Shown here piece by piece: positions 34,771 through 47,255 of a DNA stretch of 64,000 nucleotides. The translations under genes and the position numbers were made by a program. Position 1 is the stretch's first letter. Each line of letters begins with the position of its first letter. The notes beneath the pieces were generated by a model, which searched no databases, had not been told where the DNA came from, and saw only the letters and a program-made list of their open reading frames with translations. This DNA comes from Rhinopithecus roxellana (taxonomy: Eukaryota > Chordata > Mammalia > Primates > Cercopithecidae), in assembly GCF_007565055.1 (NCBI RefSeq), contig NC_044553.1:99361858-99425857 (forward strand), given 5' to 3'.

Positions 34771-36929
34771 AAGTAAATAAATACCTCACGGTATTCTGTT
34801 TCACATCAAACTTCAGCTGGCTGCTGCTGGTTCTGTACATGTTGTGCGTAATACATGGCCTATGAGACATACTAGTTCTGAACTGCTTTTGTTACAAAAC
34901 TGTCTGAAATATCACCACTGCACCCCATCTTTTCCTTTTAGGCTGAAAAAGATGGTGTAGACCACTTAGGGATACTCTTGTTTAAGTTTATTACAGCAAA
35001 CTCTCTGGTTGATTTTCCCATTATAGACCTTATCACCTTGTGGTTAACAGAGTTCAGCGTGCTGAATTGCCAAGACTTTGTCAAATTTTCCTCACACAAG
35101 TTTCAGATAGCGTATGGATCAGTGTGTCACTAACAGATAATTCAGTCTTCCCTCTCAACCAGTTTGACCACCATTGAGCCACCAAATCCTTTCTCATAGC
35201 ACCACAGCCTACATGTTTCAGGCCAAGATCTCAAGATAGCCACAGAATAAAGAAAGCAATCCCTACCCTGTGGTGACTGCAACTCCAGGTATATTTCCCT
35301 AGTATTTCTGAGCTGCTAGAAAAAGAATGCATAGTATTGGCTAAATGAGTACTGAGTTTCTACATTATTGGAGTTTGAAAGTAATTTTAATTTCTGTATT
35401 CGCCACAGAGATGTTAGAGAGATTACTGTTGCCATTTCTGAAAAGCCATCTGTTAGAGGCTTAATCATTTTTTGCCTAATTTTGTTCTTCTGTCCAGCAC
35501 AACTGTTTGCTTTCCATGCACATCTCTTATGAGTTGGCAGGTGAGTGATCAAAAGAATCAGATAGTCCTTATATATCTGAAAAGGCTGTCTCTTAAGTTA
35601 GTAAAGTAATTCTCAGGTTGCCACACACCTTTGTTGTGATAGTTTTATATATAATGCTTTTGTTTAAATGCCACATACTAAGGCCCCAAATAATAATGTA
35701 ATTGAAAGCTTTGTTTTGTTCCCAGAATTATTTACCAAAACATTAAGAGCCTGAACCTATTCATGGTGAAGAAATTTACAATATTAACTTCCTCCACTTA
35801 AAAAAAATTACTGTTTAATTGCTGATCCCCTACTCCACATTGATTAAATTTAAAGCCACAGTTTCAGGAACTGAAAATCAACTGGATATTGACTGGATAT
35901 TCTAATACAAATCATATTTCAAAACATATCTGTCCTTAGTGATTTCAGAACAAAATTTATGGACAATATTTTTGGCACATAGTGATATCATGAAGAAAAA
36001 TTCAAACAATTTATCTTTCTTAACAGTTTTATTTAAAAAATGTTGATTGTTGTAAGGTTCACAGTGTTGACAAGGCTTATATTCCCTTAAAAAATCAATT
36101 CTTTATAAGTACTTCTTGGCATGTTTATTTAGATGTGTTATATTCACTCGAAAACCAACCATACCATCCCACCAAATAGTTCTGTAAATGTAAAACTACT
36201 TGGTCAGGCAAGCTTGTGTGGTTATTTTTATGTGAAAACAATTATGGAAGCAATGATTAGAAACCAATCTATATGAATTCTTTCAAACTCCATGATTCTA
36301 TGTCTTACTTATGCCTTTACAGTAGATATGGCTATCTAGTCAAGAAAGAAACTAAAGTCAACCATTTTCTTTTCTTTATGTACCCCATCTTTCTTAGTCC
36401 TCAGTTTTCAATATCTTAACTGAATATGAATCCAGTTAAAAACTTAAGTTGGTTTTCCTGGAATTCTAATCTTGAAGAGAAAAATTCCTTTGCAAGAGCT
36501 GAAATCGTAGATTAAAAACAGGCTTTATTGCAGGATAACCTAACTTCTTTTCTCTCCCTTTTCCATGCCATTCTTCACTTTCCTCCAACTTAAAAAGTAG
36601 ATCTTTGTCTTACTCGATTTGTAATCATGAATAAAAAACAACAGCAATGGCTATAACAGCAAAATCAAAACAGACATTGCTTTTAAATGCATACTACCAA
36701 GAACTGAAATAGAATTATTTCTCAAATATAAACTTACGTGTCACTCTGTATCTTTTATAATTTTATCTTATGCTGTTTTTCTGCCTTTATCTCTTCCCAT
36801 ATTTGTTTTTCCTACCTCTTTTCTCTCTGCATTTTTATCTCCTTTTTCCATTCCTGTTTCCTCCTTTAACTAGTCATTTCTAATGGAGAACTCATTATTT
36901 CTCCTCCCTAAATTTTTTCCTATCCTGTA
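34771..36929. other. Unassigned sequence
   Basis: No gene or repeat family recognised. A small direct repeat ACTGGATATTG/ACTGGATATTC lies near 35880-35902. Confidence 0.4.
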
Positions 36930-37655
36930 TTTCCCATTTGAAGTACATCATAGAGATATCCAGATCAGAAATCCAGGTGTCTTCAGAGACTTCTACTGCT
37001 CTCTCACACAATCCTTATATCCAGTGACTGAGCCACATTTATTCTGCATCCTAAATAATATACAAATCTGAAATACCCTCTCTATTGCCACTGTGCATTG
37101 TTTAGACAATTGCAATACTCTCCTCATTCACCTTTCTGTCTCCATTCCATTGGGTAACCAGTGCAATCTAATCCATACTCAGCCTCTCCAACCAGAGTCA
37201 TCTCTTCAAAACATGTATAAGTGCAACTCTCTTCCATATTTAAATTCTTCCAGTGATTTTAAATCATTCACATTCTTTAACAATGAATATGATATTTATA
37301 CTTGATCTGTGTCTACCCTTCAATCTACATTCCACACCATTAGCTTCAACCCCTCCTCTCCACTCTCCCCAACCATAAGCAAACCTCTACACTCCAGGAC
37401 TCTGAAGTCATAGTTTCCTCTTTTGTATCTCCATCGCTTTGTATAGGCATATACCCCCTGTGTTATAATGTTATCATTATACTTTAATATACTAATAATA
37501 CATAAGTCATCACAATATATTATAATTATGCATTACTATGTGTCTATTAGACCGAAATCTTTGAAGAACCATAACTTAGATATCTTTATATAACTGGCAA
37601 CACTGTGTCTATCCTATTGTAGTCACCTGATAGACACTTGTTGAATGCCTTCAAG
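36930..37655 (+). mobile_element. L2 LINE 3' fragment
   Basis: CAGAGACTTCTACTGCTCTC, ACAATTGCAATACTCTCCTC, AACCAGAGTCATCTCTTCAAA, CTTCCAGTGATTTTAA and the terminal GATAGACACTTGTTGAATGCC follow the L2 3' order. It is highly diverged and carries no ORF. Confidence 0.7.
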
Positions 37656-39014
37656 ACAGAGTTGCTCTAAACACTTTGTTACTTGTTAAGTTCAGTGGAA
37701 CTCTAAATTTCAGTCTAGGCTGTGCCCACTGTGGGAATTCAGACTTTAGCTGGTAAGACAGGTTGAGAGAAGCCTATTTGTAAGAAAGAAGTCAGGAGTC
37801 TCCCGGGAAACAACTCAAGTTATGCCACTGCTGAGTCTGATACATATCTGGAAATGTCTCATAAAGTCGAGGATAGACTGACAAGTACCTATTTGAAAGG
37901 GAAGTCCTTAGACACATCCTAGAATCAGATGGACACTAAGCAAAAACTTAAGCAAGTTCACCAAAAACACGGTAAATCACAGAAGCACAGCCATACTTTT
38001 TAGGACCCTGTAAGAGAGCTAAGACAAATGGGAGACACTATGCCTCCCCAACTTCTCCTCTGATCTGAGGGTCACCATCAGCCTTGTCAAGACAGAGGAA
38101 CCATTGTAGCACCAAGCAGCACGCTAATCTGCACTACAGGACATCACCGCCTGCCAACCCCATGACACCTACTATAGTTCCTACCAAGCAGTAGTAACAC
38201 CTGGCAGAGGCATGAAACTGACAGAACAGTGGGGACTCTGGCTGAAAATGCAGAGTTTCAGCAGAGCCCTGGATGTGTCAACTTGTTGCACCATTTATAA
38301 GAAATGTCCTAGGAATTCCTAAATGTGCCTGAAGGAAAGGTATTTATCATTCATTCAAATAGAGACACAACTGAGAGTGTAGGGGATTGTTATAAATAAC
38401 CAAATTTAAATAATTTTAAACTTTTCTTTATGGACAAATAAGTTGATTTTGTCATAGAGTTGTTCTTATAAAACAGATCAATTAAAAAATATTTCCAAAA
38501 GGAAAAGTTTTCTTAAAAAATATACATTCATCAAGGTATATTGAAGAAAAAGTACTACTTTGAAGTACTACTTTATTTTTATTATCTGAACATGAAAAAA
38601 TAATGTAAGCAGAAGAATCAGCCTTTGAATATAGTCATAATCTTTTAATCAGCTTTTCAACTGTATCTTTTTCTAATACCATGTCGATGGTATTTTATAG
38701 AAGAATGTATACATTTAAAAAGAGCCTCATATATAAAATTATTTGCAATCATCTTAAAATTGCATTTTGTGATGGGTAAATTTGAAATTATTGAAGCCTA
38801 AAATTTTTTCTGCATATTTTATTTTTATTTATATTTTTATTTTTATTTATTCATATACAATAGATGTACAGAAACCTAAAAGTGACTCTTTTCTATCAAT
38901 ATTTTAACTGAACAGAAATATACTCTCAATAGACACTGAGGTACCTAGAAAACTCACAGAAAAAAAATATTCCAGATATGGAATATTCTCAATTCCAATT
39001 TTGTTGTTTCAGTG
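37656..39014. other. Unassigned sequence
   Basis: No gene or repeat family recognised. 37700-38330 is less AT-rich than its surroundings. A (TTTTA/TTTAT)n low-complexity stretch lies at 38816-38856. Confidence 0.4.
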
Positions 39015-39442
39015 TTTAAATATTTTACCCCAAGTATTGCTACTGTCGTTTTGTCTTCGTTGAGAATTTTCTTTTGTCTCCATTGATAATTTTCTATTAA
39101 AATATTTGTTGAGAAAAGCTTTTCTCTATTTATGAGTCTTACAAAATTTCATTAGTTATGCATGCTGCAAAATCATAGGCTTTCTCCCTTTTATCTCATT
39201 CCCATAAATTTTTCCCATAAATATTATTTTCCCGTAAAATATTTTCCCATAAAATATTATTCCCATAAATATCCCATTTAAATATTTTATGCCAACTATT
39301 GCTACTGTCTTATCTCCATTGAGAATTTTCTTTTAAAAAATTTGTTAAGGAAAGCTTTTCTCTATTTATGTCTTACGAAATCTCATCAGTTATGCATGCT
39401 GCAAAATCACAGGCTTTCTCCCTTTTATCTCATTCCCATAAA
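39015..39442 (+). repeat. Local tandem duplication, two units
   Basis: Unit 1 (39015-39208) and unit 2 (39277-39442) both run from TTTAAATATTTTA through TTGCTACTGTC, GAGAATTTTCTTTT, AAAGCTTTTCTCTATTTATG, GTTATGCATGCTGCAAAATC and GGCTTTCTCCCTTTTATCTC to CATTCCCATAAA. Unit 2 lacks about 28 bp. The AT-rich minisatellite at 39195-39276 joins them. Confidence 0.93.
39195..39276 (+). repeat. CCCATAAA minisatellite-like spacer
   Basis: CCCATAAA or CCCGTAAA recurs about five times at 12-20 base spacing, separated by TATTATTTT-like linkers. It sits at the junction of the tandem duplication. Confidence 0.8.
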
Positions 39443-39718
39443 GAATATAAATTTATGTAATTAAACATTATAGCTCCATCAAAATGTTCTTCCCAGAAGC
39501 CAAGACACTCCAAAGTACAATTATAAAATTTCAGAATTAAATTATGTATATTATTTAAGGACTTGTTTAGCTTGGATTAGTTTTTTTCCTTGCTTATGTA
39601 AGATAAATTTAATCCTCCTGCTGGGGGAAAAAAAAAAAAACTCTGCAGGCCAGGAGACAACTGATTAATATCTCAAGTGCCAAACATTTTTCTGACCACC
39701 ATCTCAAAGGCAAAACAG

Positions 39719-39750
39719 CCACATAACATGGTGTCCACATAACATGGTGT
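39719..39750 (+). repeat. 16-bp direct tandem repeat
   Basis: CCACATAACATGGTGT occurs twice in a row. Confidence 0.95.
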
Positions 39751-40056
39751 TATCACTCTTCACACTGTCCTTGAAAGAGAGGCATTACATTGAATCCAGA
39801 AAGGGCTGGGAAAACAGAATTATCATTAGTCATGTCTTCAGATATAAATGTGTATTAAAGTGAGAGAACTCTGTTATTGCATGTGAGTCTCAAACATTCC
39901 TAGAAAAGAACAAGGCAGAAAGTGGGCATACCAAGAGGGTGTCTACCAAATCCACACAGGTATATTCTAGTGCAAAGATAAACAATAATACCTTGTTTTA
40001 AAACAAACAAAACAGAAATCTAGGACAAATGCAAAGCAAGACAAGACAGTAGTATA

Positions 40057-40580
40057 TACCCAAAGGATTATAAATTATTCTGCTACAAAGACACATGCAC
40101 ACATATGTTTATTGCAGCACTATTCACAATAGCAAAGACTTGGAATCAACCCAAATGTCCATCTGTGACAGACTGGATTAAGAAAATGTGGCACATATAC
40201 ACCATGGAATACTATGCAGCCATAGAAAAGGATGAGTTTGCATCCTTTGTAGGGACATGGATGCAGCTGGAAACCATCATTCTTAGCAAACTATCACAAG
40301 AACAGAAAACCAAACACCGCATGTTCTCACTCATAGGTGGGAACTGAACAATGAGATCACTTGGACTCGGGAAGGGGAACATCACACACTGGAGCCTATC
40401 ATGGGGAGGGGGGAGGGGGGACGGATTGCATTGGGGAGTTATACATGATATAAATGATGAATTGATGGGTGCTGACGAGTTGATGGGTGCAGCGCACCAA
40501 CATGGCACAAGTATACATATGTAACAAACCTGCACGTTATGCAAATGTACCCTAGAACTTAAAGTATAATAATAAAAAAA
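40057..40580 (+). mobile_element. 5'-truncated L1, same subfamily as the full-length copy
   Basis: It begins inside ORF2 at the CCCAAAGGATTATAAATTAT stretch and continues to the poly-A with only a few differences from 12686-13200. The 14-bp duplication AAGACAGTAGTATA (40043-40056 and 40581-40594) flanks it. It shares the duplicated GATGGGTGCTGACGAGTT block of the 3' UTR. The A-tail is interrupted (AATAATAAAAAA). Confidence 0.95.
40105..40347 (+). pseudogene. L1 ORF2 C-terminal remnant, frame still open
   Basis: The last 80 codons of ORF2, ending HRMFSLIGGN, remain open. They differ from the same part of the full-length element at only two residues (AIEKDEF for AIKKDEF, ETIILSK for ETFILSK). 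They lie downstream of the cysteine-rich motif, so no catalytic domain is present and no function is expected. The intact frame reflects a recent insertion, not selection. Confidence 0.9.
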
Positions 40581-40594
40581 AAGACAGTAGTATA

Positions 40595-41639
40595 ACAAGC
40601 ATAAATTTTGGTTACATTTTTCATTAATCATGATAGTCATCCTACTCAGAGAAGAATTTTCAGAAAGCTTGATGCCCTCAATTAGCAAGTGAGAGTGGTA
40701 AAAATAGAGTCAGAAATTTTTGAAATATTGTTTTCTAACCTTATGTGTGACTGACAAGGTCAGGGACAGCTTGAATTGAACAGTATATTAATGAAATATT
40801 TTCTAGTTATGCCTGAAAAATAAGCACTAAAGTAAGTTAGTGTGAATTTTTAAAAGAATTCTCCCTAAAGATAACAGCTCTCCAAAGAAGCAAATTTTCT
40901 AATCCAGCATTTGCAGAATAGTTATATAATGCTTGGGGTGCTGTTGAAAATTTCCTAATACTGTGGTAATCAGGATCTGCACAATCCTCCTCTCTCTGAG
41001 TAGGAATATAAACTGAATCATTTTCCGCCCACCCGTAAGAAAAAATATAAATCTAGTACAGAGAGATGCAGTTATTGCCCTAGAATCAGCAAACAGCTTT
41101 TGGGGCTGCTGCTCTTGTCCTAACCCTCTTGCTTCTCTTGGCTTTGATAATTCTATTGAAATTGGAGTTTGCAAGCAAGGACTTTGATGCATAGAGTTCC
41201 CATGAACTCCCACCCACCTGCCAATAGGCAGTTTTTTTCCCTAAAAATAGTCATGTTCTTCCCAACATATTTAACAACTCACTCATCTTGAAAAGTTTCC
41301 TTGCAAGATGAGAGGGTCTGCTAGTTGCTATTCCTTCATCAAACTCCCCTTCAGCCTCTTCTGGAGACACTGGACCACAGGCAACCATATGCTCAACTGG
41401 CATCTATATTATCTCCACAAGTAGGCTGTAAACTCTTATAGATAGTTCCAATGTCTTCAACTTTGTCCTCTCTTCTGTCACCCTATCCTTTCCCCTTAAA
41501 CAAAGTGAGTACTCAGTAAATTCTCTTGAGTGTGGTTAATCATTTGAAGAATCTTACTAAGGAATTGAAGTTTAATCTCACTTTAAAAGAAGAAATGAAA
41601 ATAATTTGGTGGTATATTTCTTATCTAAAGTTAGAGGGA
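40595..41639. other. Mostly unassigned sequence
   Basis: 41395-41525 (CAAGTAGGCTGTAAACTCTT onward to GTGAGTACTCAGTAAATTC) weakly resembles the 3' end of an L2. Nothing else recognised. Confidence 0.35.
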
Positions 41640-43445
41640 TATAATACCACAAAATAAAAATAAAGTCAAACTACAGGAAAGAAGAAAGAAAGAAAAGACC
41701 ACAAAACAACCAGAAAACAAATTTTAAAAATGGCAATCATAAGTCCCTACTTAAAAATAATCATGTTGAATGTAAATGGACTAAACTCTCCAATCAAAAG
41801 ATGTAGAGTGGCTGAATGGATTACAAAACAAGACTCAACAATATGTTGCCTATAAGAAACACACATCACCTATAAAGACACACATATACTGAAAATAAAG
41901 GGATGGAAAAAGATATTCTATGCCAATGGAAACCCAAAAAGAACAGGAGTAACTATACTTATAAAAGACAAAACAGATTTCAAGATAAAAACTATTAAAA
42001 AAAAGACAAGGTTATTACACAATGATAAAGGAGTCAATTCAGCAAGAGAATATAACAAGGAATTAATAATTATAACATATCATAAGTTCAAAAAACTTAA
42101 TAGGGAAAAATCTAATAACAGAATTTAAAATGGGCAAAAGATATGATAGATATTTCTCAAAAGAAGACATGCAAAAGGCAAGCAGGTATATGAAAAAATG
42201 CTCAAAATAATTGATCATCAGAGATATGCAAATCAAAACCATGATGAGATATCATCGTACCCCAGTTAAAATGGCTTTTATCCAAAAGACAGGTAATAAC
42301 AAGTGCTGGTGAGAATGTGGAGTAAAGGGAACCCTCACACATTGTTGGTGGGAATATAAATTAGTAAGCCACTATGGAGAGAAGTATGAAGGTTCTTTAA
42401 AAAACTACAACTAAAGCTATCATATGATTCAGCAATCCCAGTGCTGGGCATATACCCATAAGAAAGGAAATCAGTATATCAACTAGTTATCTATACTCCC
42501 ATGCCTATTGCAGCACTTCACAATAGCCAAGATTTGGAAGCAACCTAAGTGACCCTCAACAGATGAATGAATAAAGAAAATGTACATTGTATTAGTCCAT
42601 TCTAACACTGCTGATAAAGATATACTTGAGACTGGGTAATTTATAAAGAAAAAGGTTTAATGGACTCACAGTTCCACGTGGCTGGGGAGGCCTCACAATC
42701 ATGGCAGAAGGTGAAAGGCATGTTTTACATGATGGCAGGAAAGACAGAAGGAAAGCCAGGTGAAAGGGGAAATCCCTTATAAAAACCATCAGATCTCATG
42801 AGACTTATTCACTACCATGAGAACAGTATGGTGAAAACTGGCCCCCCATGATTCAATTATCTTCCATTGGGTCCCTCCCACAACATACAGGAATTATGTG
42901 AACTACAATACACAGCCAAACCATATTATGCATATACACAATGGAGTACTACTGAACCATAAAAAGAATGAGATCCTGTTATTTGCAACATGGATGCAAC
43001 TACAGATCATGATGTTAAGTGAAATAAGTCAGGTACAGAAAGACAACCTTCACATGTTTTCACTCATTTGTGGAGACAAATTAAAACAATTGAACTTATA
43101 GAGATAGAAAGTGGAATGATGGTTACTAGAGACTGGGAAGGGTAGCAGGGAGGAGGTGAAAGTGGGGATGGTTAATGGGTGCAAAAATATAGTTAGAAAG
43201 AATAAATGCAATCTAGTGTTTCACAGCACAATGGATGACTATAGTCAAAAATAATTGTACATTCTAAAATAACTAAAAGAGTATAATTGGAATGCTTGTA
43301 ACACAAAGAAATGACAAATTCTTGAGGTGATGGATACCCCATTTATCCTGATATGATTATTATGCATTGGATGCCTGCATCAAAATACCTTATGTACACC
43401 ATAAATATATACACCTACTATGTACCCATGAAAATTAAAGACAAT
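41640..43445 (+). mobile_element. Old L1MA/MB-type LINE, internally deleted, split by an LTR
   Basis: It opens with the inter-ORF sequence GACCACAAAACAACCAGAAA, then the ORF2 start (ATG at 41730). After about 330 bp of endonuclease-coding sequence it jumps, near 42060, to the ORF2 C-terminal region (cysteine-rich part at ~42300-42350). A MaLR LTR interrupts it at 42588. The 3' UTR ends TACACCTACTATGTACCCAT near 43430. All frames are broken. Confidence 0.88.
42588..42928 (-). mobile_element. Solo MaLR LTR (MST/THE1-like), minus strand
   Basis: TGTATTAGTCCATTCTAACA at the left and CAGCCAAACCATATTA at the right. TACAT (42583-42587) and TGCAT (42929-42933) fit a 5-bp duplication with one change. 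The L1 ORF2 C-terminal sequence continues on both sides. Confidence 0.95.
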
Positions 43446-43699
43446 AAAGTTTTAAAAATAAATAAAATAAAATAACATGAAGAATAATAAAGGCTTTTCT
43501 AATCCAAAATAAGTCAAATTAAAATAGCTCTGTGCATTTCTAGATAAAAAGAAAAAAGATTTGCTTTTGGCAGAAAATCTAGATTAAGGAGTTCCAGTGG
43601 AAAAAAAATACAATCTCTTCAAAGATGTTTTCTTTCATTTTACTGGAACTTATCTATTTTATTTTCAAATTACACTTCATTTAATTAATTTATTTGTTT

Positions 43700-45708
43700 T
43701 AATTTGTACTTTTTGTCATTACATAGTAGGTATATGTATTTATAGGGTAAATAAGATATTTTGATACTGGCATAGATACACAATAATCACATCAGGGTAA
43801 GTGGGGTATCCATCACAACTTCTATGTTCACTTACATTCCTGGGGCTCTACCACCATCAGGTCATAAGGTCAGCCAGGCGAGTGTCCTTCCCTTTCGAGC
43901 AGCAAGTTCCCCAGTCCTGGGTGGATCCAGAGACACCATCTGGGAGCCAGGACCTGGAGTCAGAACCTTAAGAAACTACCTGGTGCTCTATTTTACTGCA
44001 GCTGTGCTAGCACCCAAGCCATAAGACAAAGTCCTTCCCACTCTTCCCTCCTCTTTCCACACTAGGTGAATCCCCATGGCCCCTACCACTTCAGACCCTC
44101 AGCAAGTACTTGCCTAACTACTGCCAATGTTAATTCAAGCCACACGGGCTCTTCAGTCAGCTTGTGGTAAATGCTTCCAGGCCTGGGACTCTCCCTGCAA
44201 GGCAGTGGGCTCCCCTCTGGATCAGGGCAGGTCCAGCAATGCTGCTCAAGAGCCAAGGCCTGAAATCAGAGATCCCAAGAGCCCCCTTGGTGCTCTACCC
44301 TACTGTGGCCAAGCAGGTAGCTGGTACCTAGGCTGCAAGACAAAAATCTCCTTTATTCTTCCTTCTCCTTTTCTCAAAAAGAAGTCCCTCCCTGTAGGCA
44401 CCATAGCTGGGAACGTGTCACACCTGAAACCAACACATCTCTGAGTCTCACCCAGGACCAAGGCAAGTATAATCGCTGATTATTCAGGGTCCAAGGGTTC
44501 TTTAGTAAGCAGTTGATGAATCCCGCTACGACTGGGTCCTTCCCTTCAAGTAAGTGGGTTTCCTTCTGGCCCAGGGTGTGTCTAGCATGTCATTTGGGAG
44601 CTAGGGCCTAAAATAGGGGCCTCAGGACTCTGCCTGTTATCCTATCCTACTGGAGCTGAGCTGGTACCCCAGGTGCAAAAAATGTCCTCTTTATTCTTTC
44701 CTCTCCCCTCCTCAAACAGAGAGAAGGAGTATCTCCTGGAGCTGAGAGCTGTGCTGCCTGAAGTTGGAAGAAGGGTGGTACAAGCACTCCCTTGGCCACT
44801 CCATCTGGCACCTCACTAGGTTCTGTGCCCTCCAAGTCCACTGGCTCCAAGTCCTGCACAGCCCCAGGACTTGCCCAGGAATTGCAGTACTTGCGACCTA
44901 GACTGTCTTTCAAGTTTATTTAGAACTCCAGAGTACTTTCGCCCGCAGTGGCAAGGCTTGACAGAACTCAGGTTCTTATAGTTGGGACAGGCGAGTCCCC
45001 TGTCTCTGGGGCTGGTCTAAATGCTCCCTCCATGGGCACCAGCTGAGCTCTGTCTAGGGTTGCTTTCCACTATGACAGGGCAGCACTGAGTTCCAAGGCA
45101 AAGTCCCATCATCACTTTGCTTTTCCTCCCCAAAGCACACAGATGCTTTCTGTGCACTACATGGCCATTACCAGAGGATGGGGGAAGGATGGCATCAGCA
45201 ATTCAAGACTGTCTTTCCTATCCCCTTCAGTGCCTCCTTCTGTGATATGAAGTTAAAACCAGGTGGCCGGGCACAGTGGCTCACGCCTGTAATCCCAGCA
45301 CTTTGGTCAGCCAAGGAGGGAGGCATGAGGTCAGGAGATCAAGACCATCCTAGCCAATATGGTGAAACCCCATCTCTATTAAAAATACAAAAATTAGCTG
45401 GATGTGGTGGCAGGTGCTTGTAATCTCAGCTACTCAGGAGGCTGAGGCAGGAGAATTGCTTGAACCTGGGAGGCAGAGGTTGCAGTGAGCTGAGATCATG
45501 CCACTGCACTCCAGCCTGGGCAACAGAGCGAGATTTCGTCTCACAAAAAAAAACAAAACAAACAAACAAACAAAAGAAACAGACACTGTAATCATTCACC
45601 TGATTTTTGGTTCTGATGAAGGTGCTTTTTGGTGCCGATAGTTGTTTAATTGGTGTTCCTTCAGGAAGAATGATCAGTGGAAGCTTTTAGTCAGCCATCT
45701 GCTCTGCC
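43700..45708 (-). mobile_element. Old L1M, minus strand: 5' UTR joined directly to 3' UTR end
   Basis: The element's first bases are at the right (TCAGCCATCTGCTCTGCC, the reverse of an L1 start). A GC-rich 5' UTR runs leftward to about 43825. There it meets 43700-43822, the reverse of an old L1 3' UTR end (CATAGTAGGTATATGTATTT, GGGGTATCCATCAC). ORF1 and ORF2 are wholly missing. Three related 5' UTR modules begin near 43886, 44185 and 44546. An Alu interrupts it at 45265. The 43446-43699 spacer to the left is A/T-rich and unassigned. Confidence 0.82.
45265..45579 (+). mobile_element. Alu element, plus strand, inside the L1M 5' UTR
   Basis: GGCCGGGCACAGTGGCTCAC through CAACAGAGCGAGATTTCG with an (AAAC)n-rich tail. 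The L1 5' UTR sequence resumes after it at GAAACAGACACTG. Confidence 0.96.
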
Positions 45709-47255
45709 TTCGGATCAGGTAATCATACCTCATTTAATTTAAAAGTAACATTCCACTTTAAAAAGATTTTCATATCATGAATTATATTTCAAAACTATAT
45801 TCTTAATTTAATTCTGCTATATTCTTATAGAAAATTAATGTAAATATAATTAGGATGTAAATGGGAGACCTCAGACACACACGTCAAAACATGACTGCCT
45901 TGATCGACTACTTATGCTAAAACATAGTCAAATGCAACTCTAGTAGATATTCCTCACTCTGATAGAAATATAATAGTATTCCAGGCACCTGATCTGAATT
46001 CTGGTATTGATTTGAGATACTAAGTCAATTTATCCAGAAAGAGTAAACATCTTCTGAGCCCAGAAAATACAATATACTTATCACAACTTATTTGTATTGA
46101 TTATTGTAAGCCTACTCTCAAGTTCTAAACTTCTCATGCCTGCTTATCGTCAAATACAACTGCTAAGAAAGTTTGCACTATGAGCATTTCTTCCTAGGAA
46201 AGCTCTCCTCTGGTTAATAAACAATCACTATAATCACAGCTTCAGATACTGTTCGTATCTTAGAGATCCTTAGATGTTAATTTTCTCAATTTGTTCACTC
46301 ATTCATTTAAATATATTTAGTTTAAGTAAACAAACATGACTTAATCTTAGATTTGGCACTTAGGCTATTTATAAACTAGTTTGATGAAAAGTAAATCTAA
46401 GTAGATATTAACATAAAGTATAAAGTGGTAATTATAAATTTAACACTTTCAGCAATGATAACCAACCTTTGATTAGATTATGTTGTATTTAACTAATTCT
46501 TCTCAAAGCATCAAATTACTCTTCAAATTTTTATTGTCATTACTATAGTCTAATTTAAGAAATTAGTCTCAGTAGCATCAAAATTATACTAGTTTAGCAA
46601 AAGATTTCTATAATGCCCTATTATTATGGTTGCAATTCAGTGAGTTCAGTGTAAGTAGTGCTTTGCCAGAACTGGAACCACTGTGCTTTTTAACAATTTC
46701 AGAAACTCAGGTAAGCTATCATTATAATTTTTGTTTTGTTTTGTTGCTTTGATCTTTCAACAAAAAAAAATCATTCAAAGTTTAGAAATTAAGATTAAGA
46801 GATACATTGTAAGCACTGACAATAAAAGTTCAAATGAGTAATAGTGTCAAAAACCAAGCTACATTTAAACATATATTTTATTTATTATTTAATTATTTAA
46901 AGTAAATAAATAACATACAATTGCATTTCTTTACTAAGAAAAATGAAACCATATAGATAGAACTATGCTTACTCTCATCACCACTAAAACCTAGTACTCA
47001 TCCCATACCTATGAGATTTAACAAAACTTATAGTACAGATCACTGCAGCACCTTCACTAATCATTACCACATGTCTGTAATAGTGAAAAAATAAAACATT
47101 GCTTCTGAACTTAAGAACTGAAAATCAAAATATATAATATACTCATCCTGGGCATTCTCTATAGCAAAGGCATTGAATGAGAAAAGTTTATGTTAATATG
47201 ATGGAAAACACCCATACATTCCATTGTAAAATTTTAAAAGTCAGTTGCATGGTAG
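45709..47255. other. Unassigned AT-rich sequence
   Basis: No gene or repeat family recognised. Confidence 0.4.

Noticed and set aside
39015..39442. CRISPR-like repeat array from the regularly recurring CCCATAAA
   Set aside because: Units are irregular, AT-rich and few, in vertebrate DNA. It is a tandem duplication with a minisatellite.
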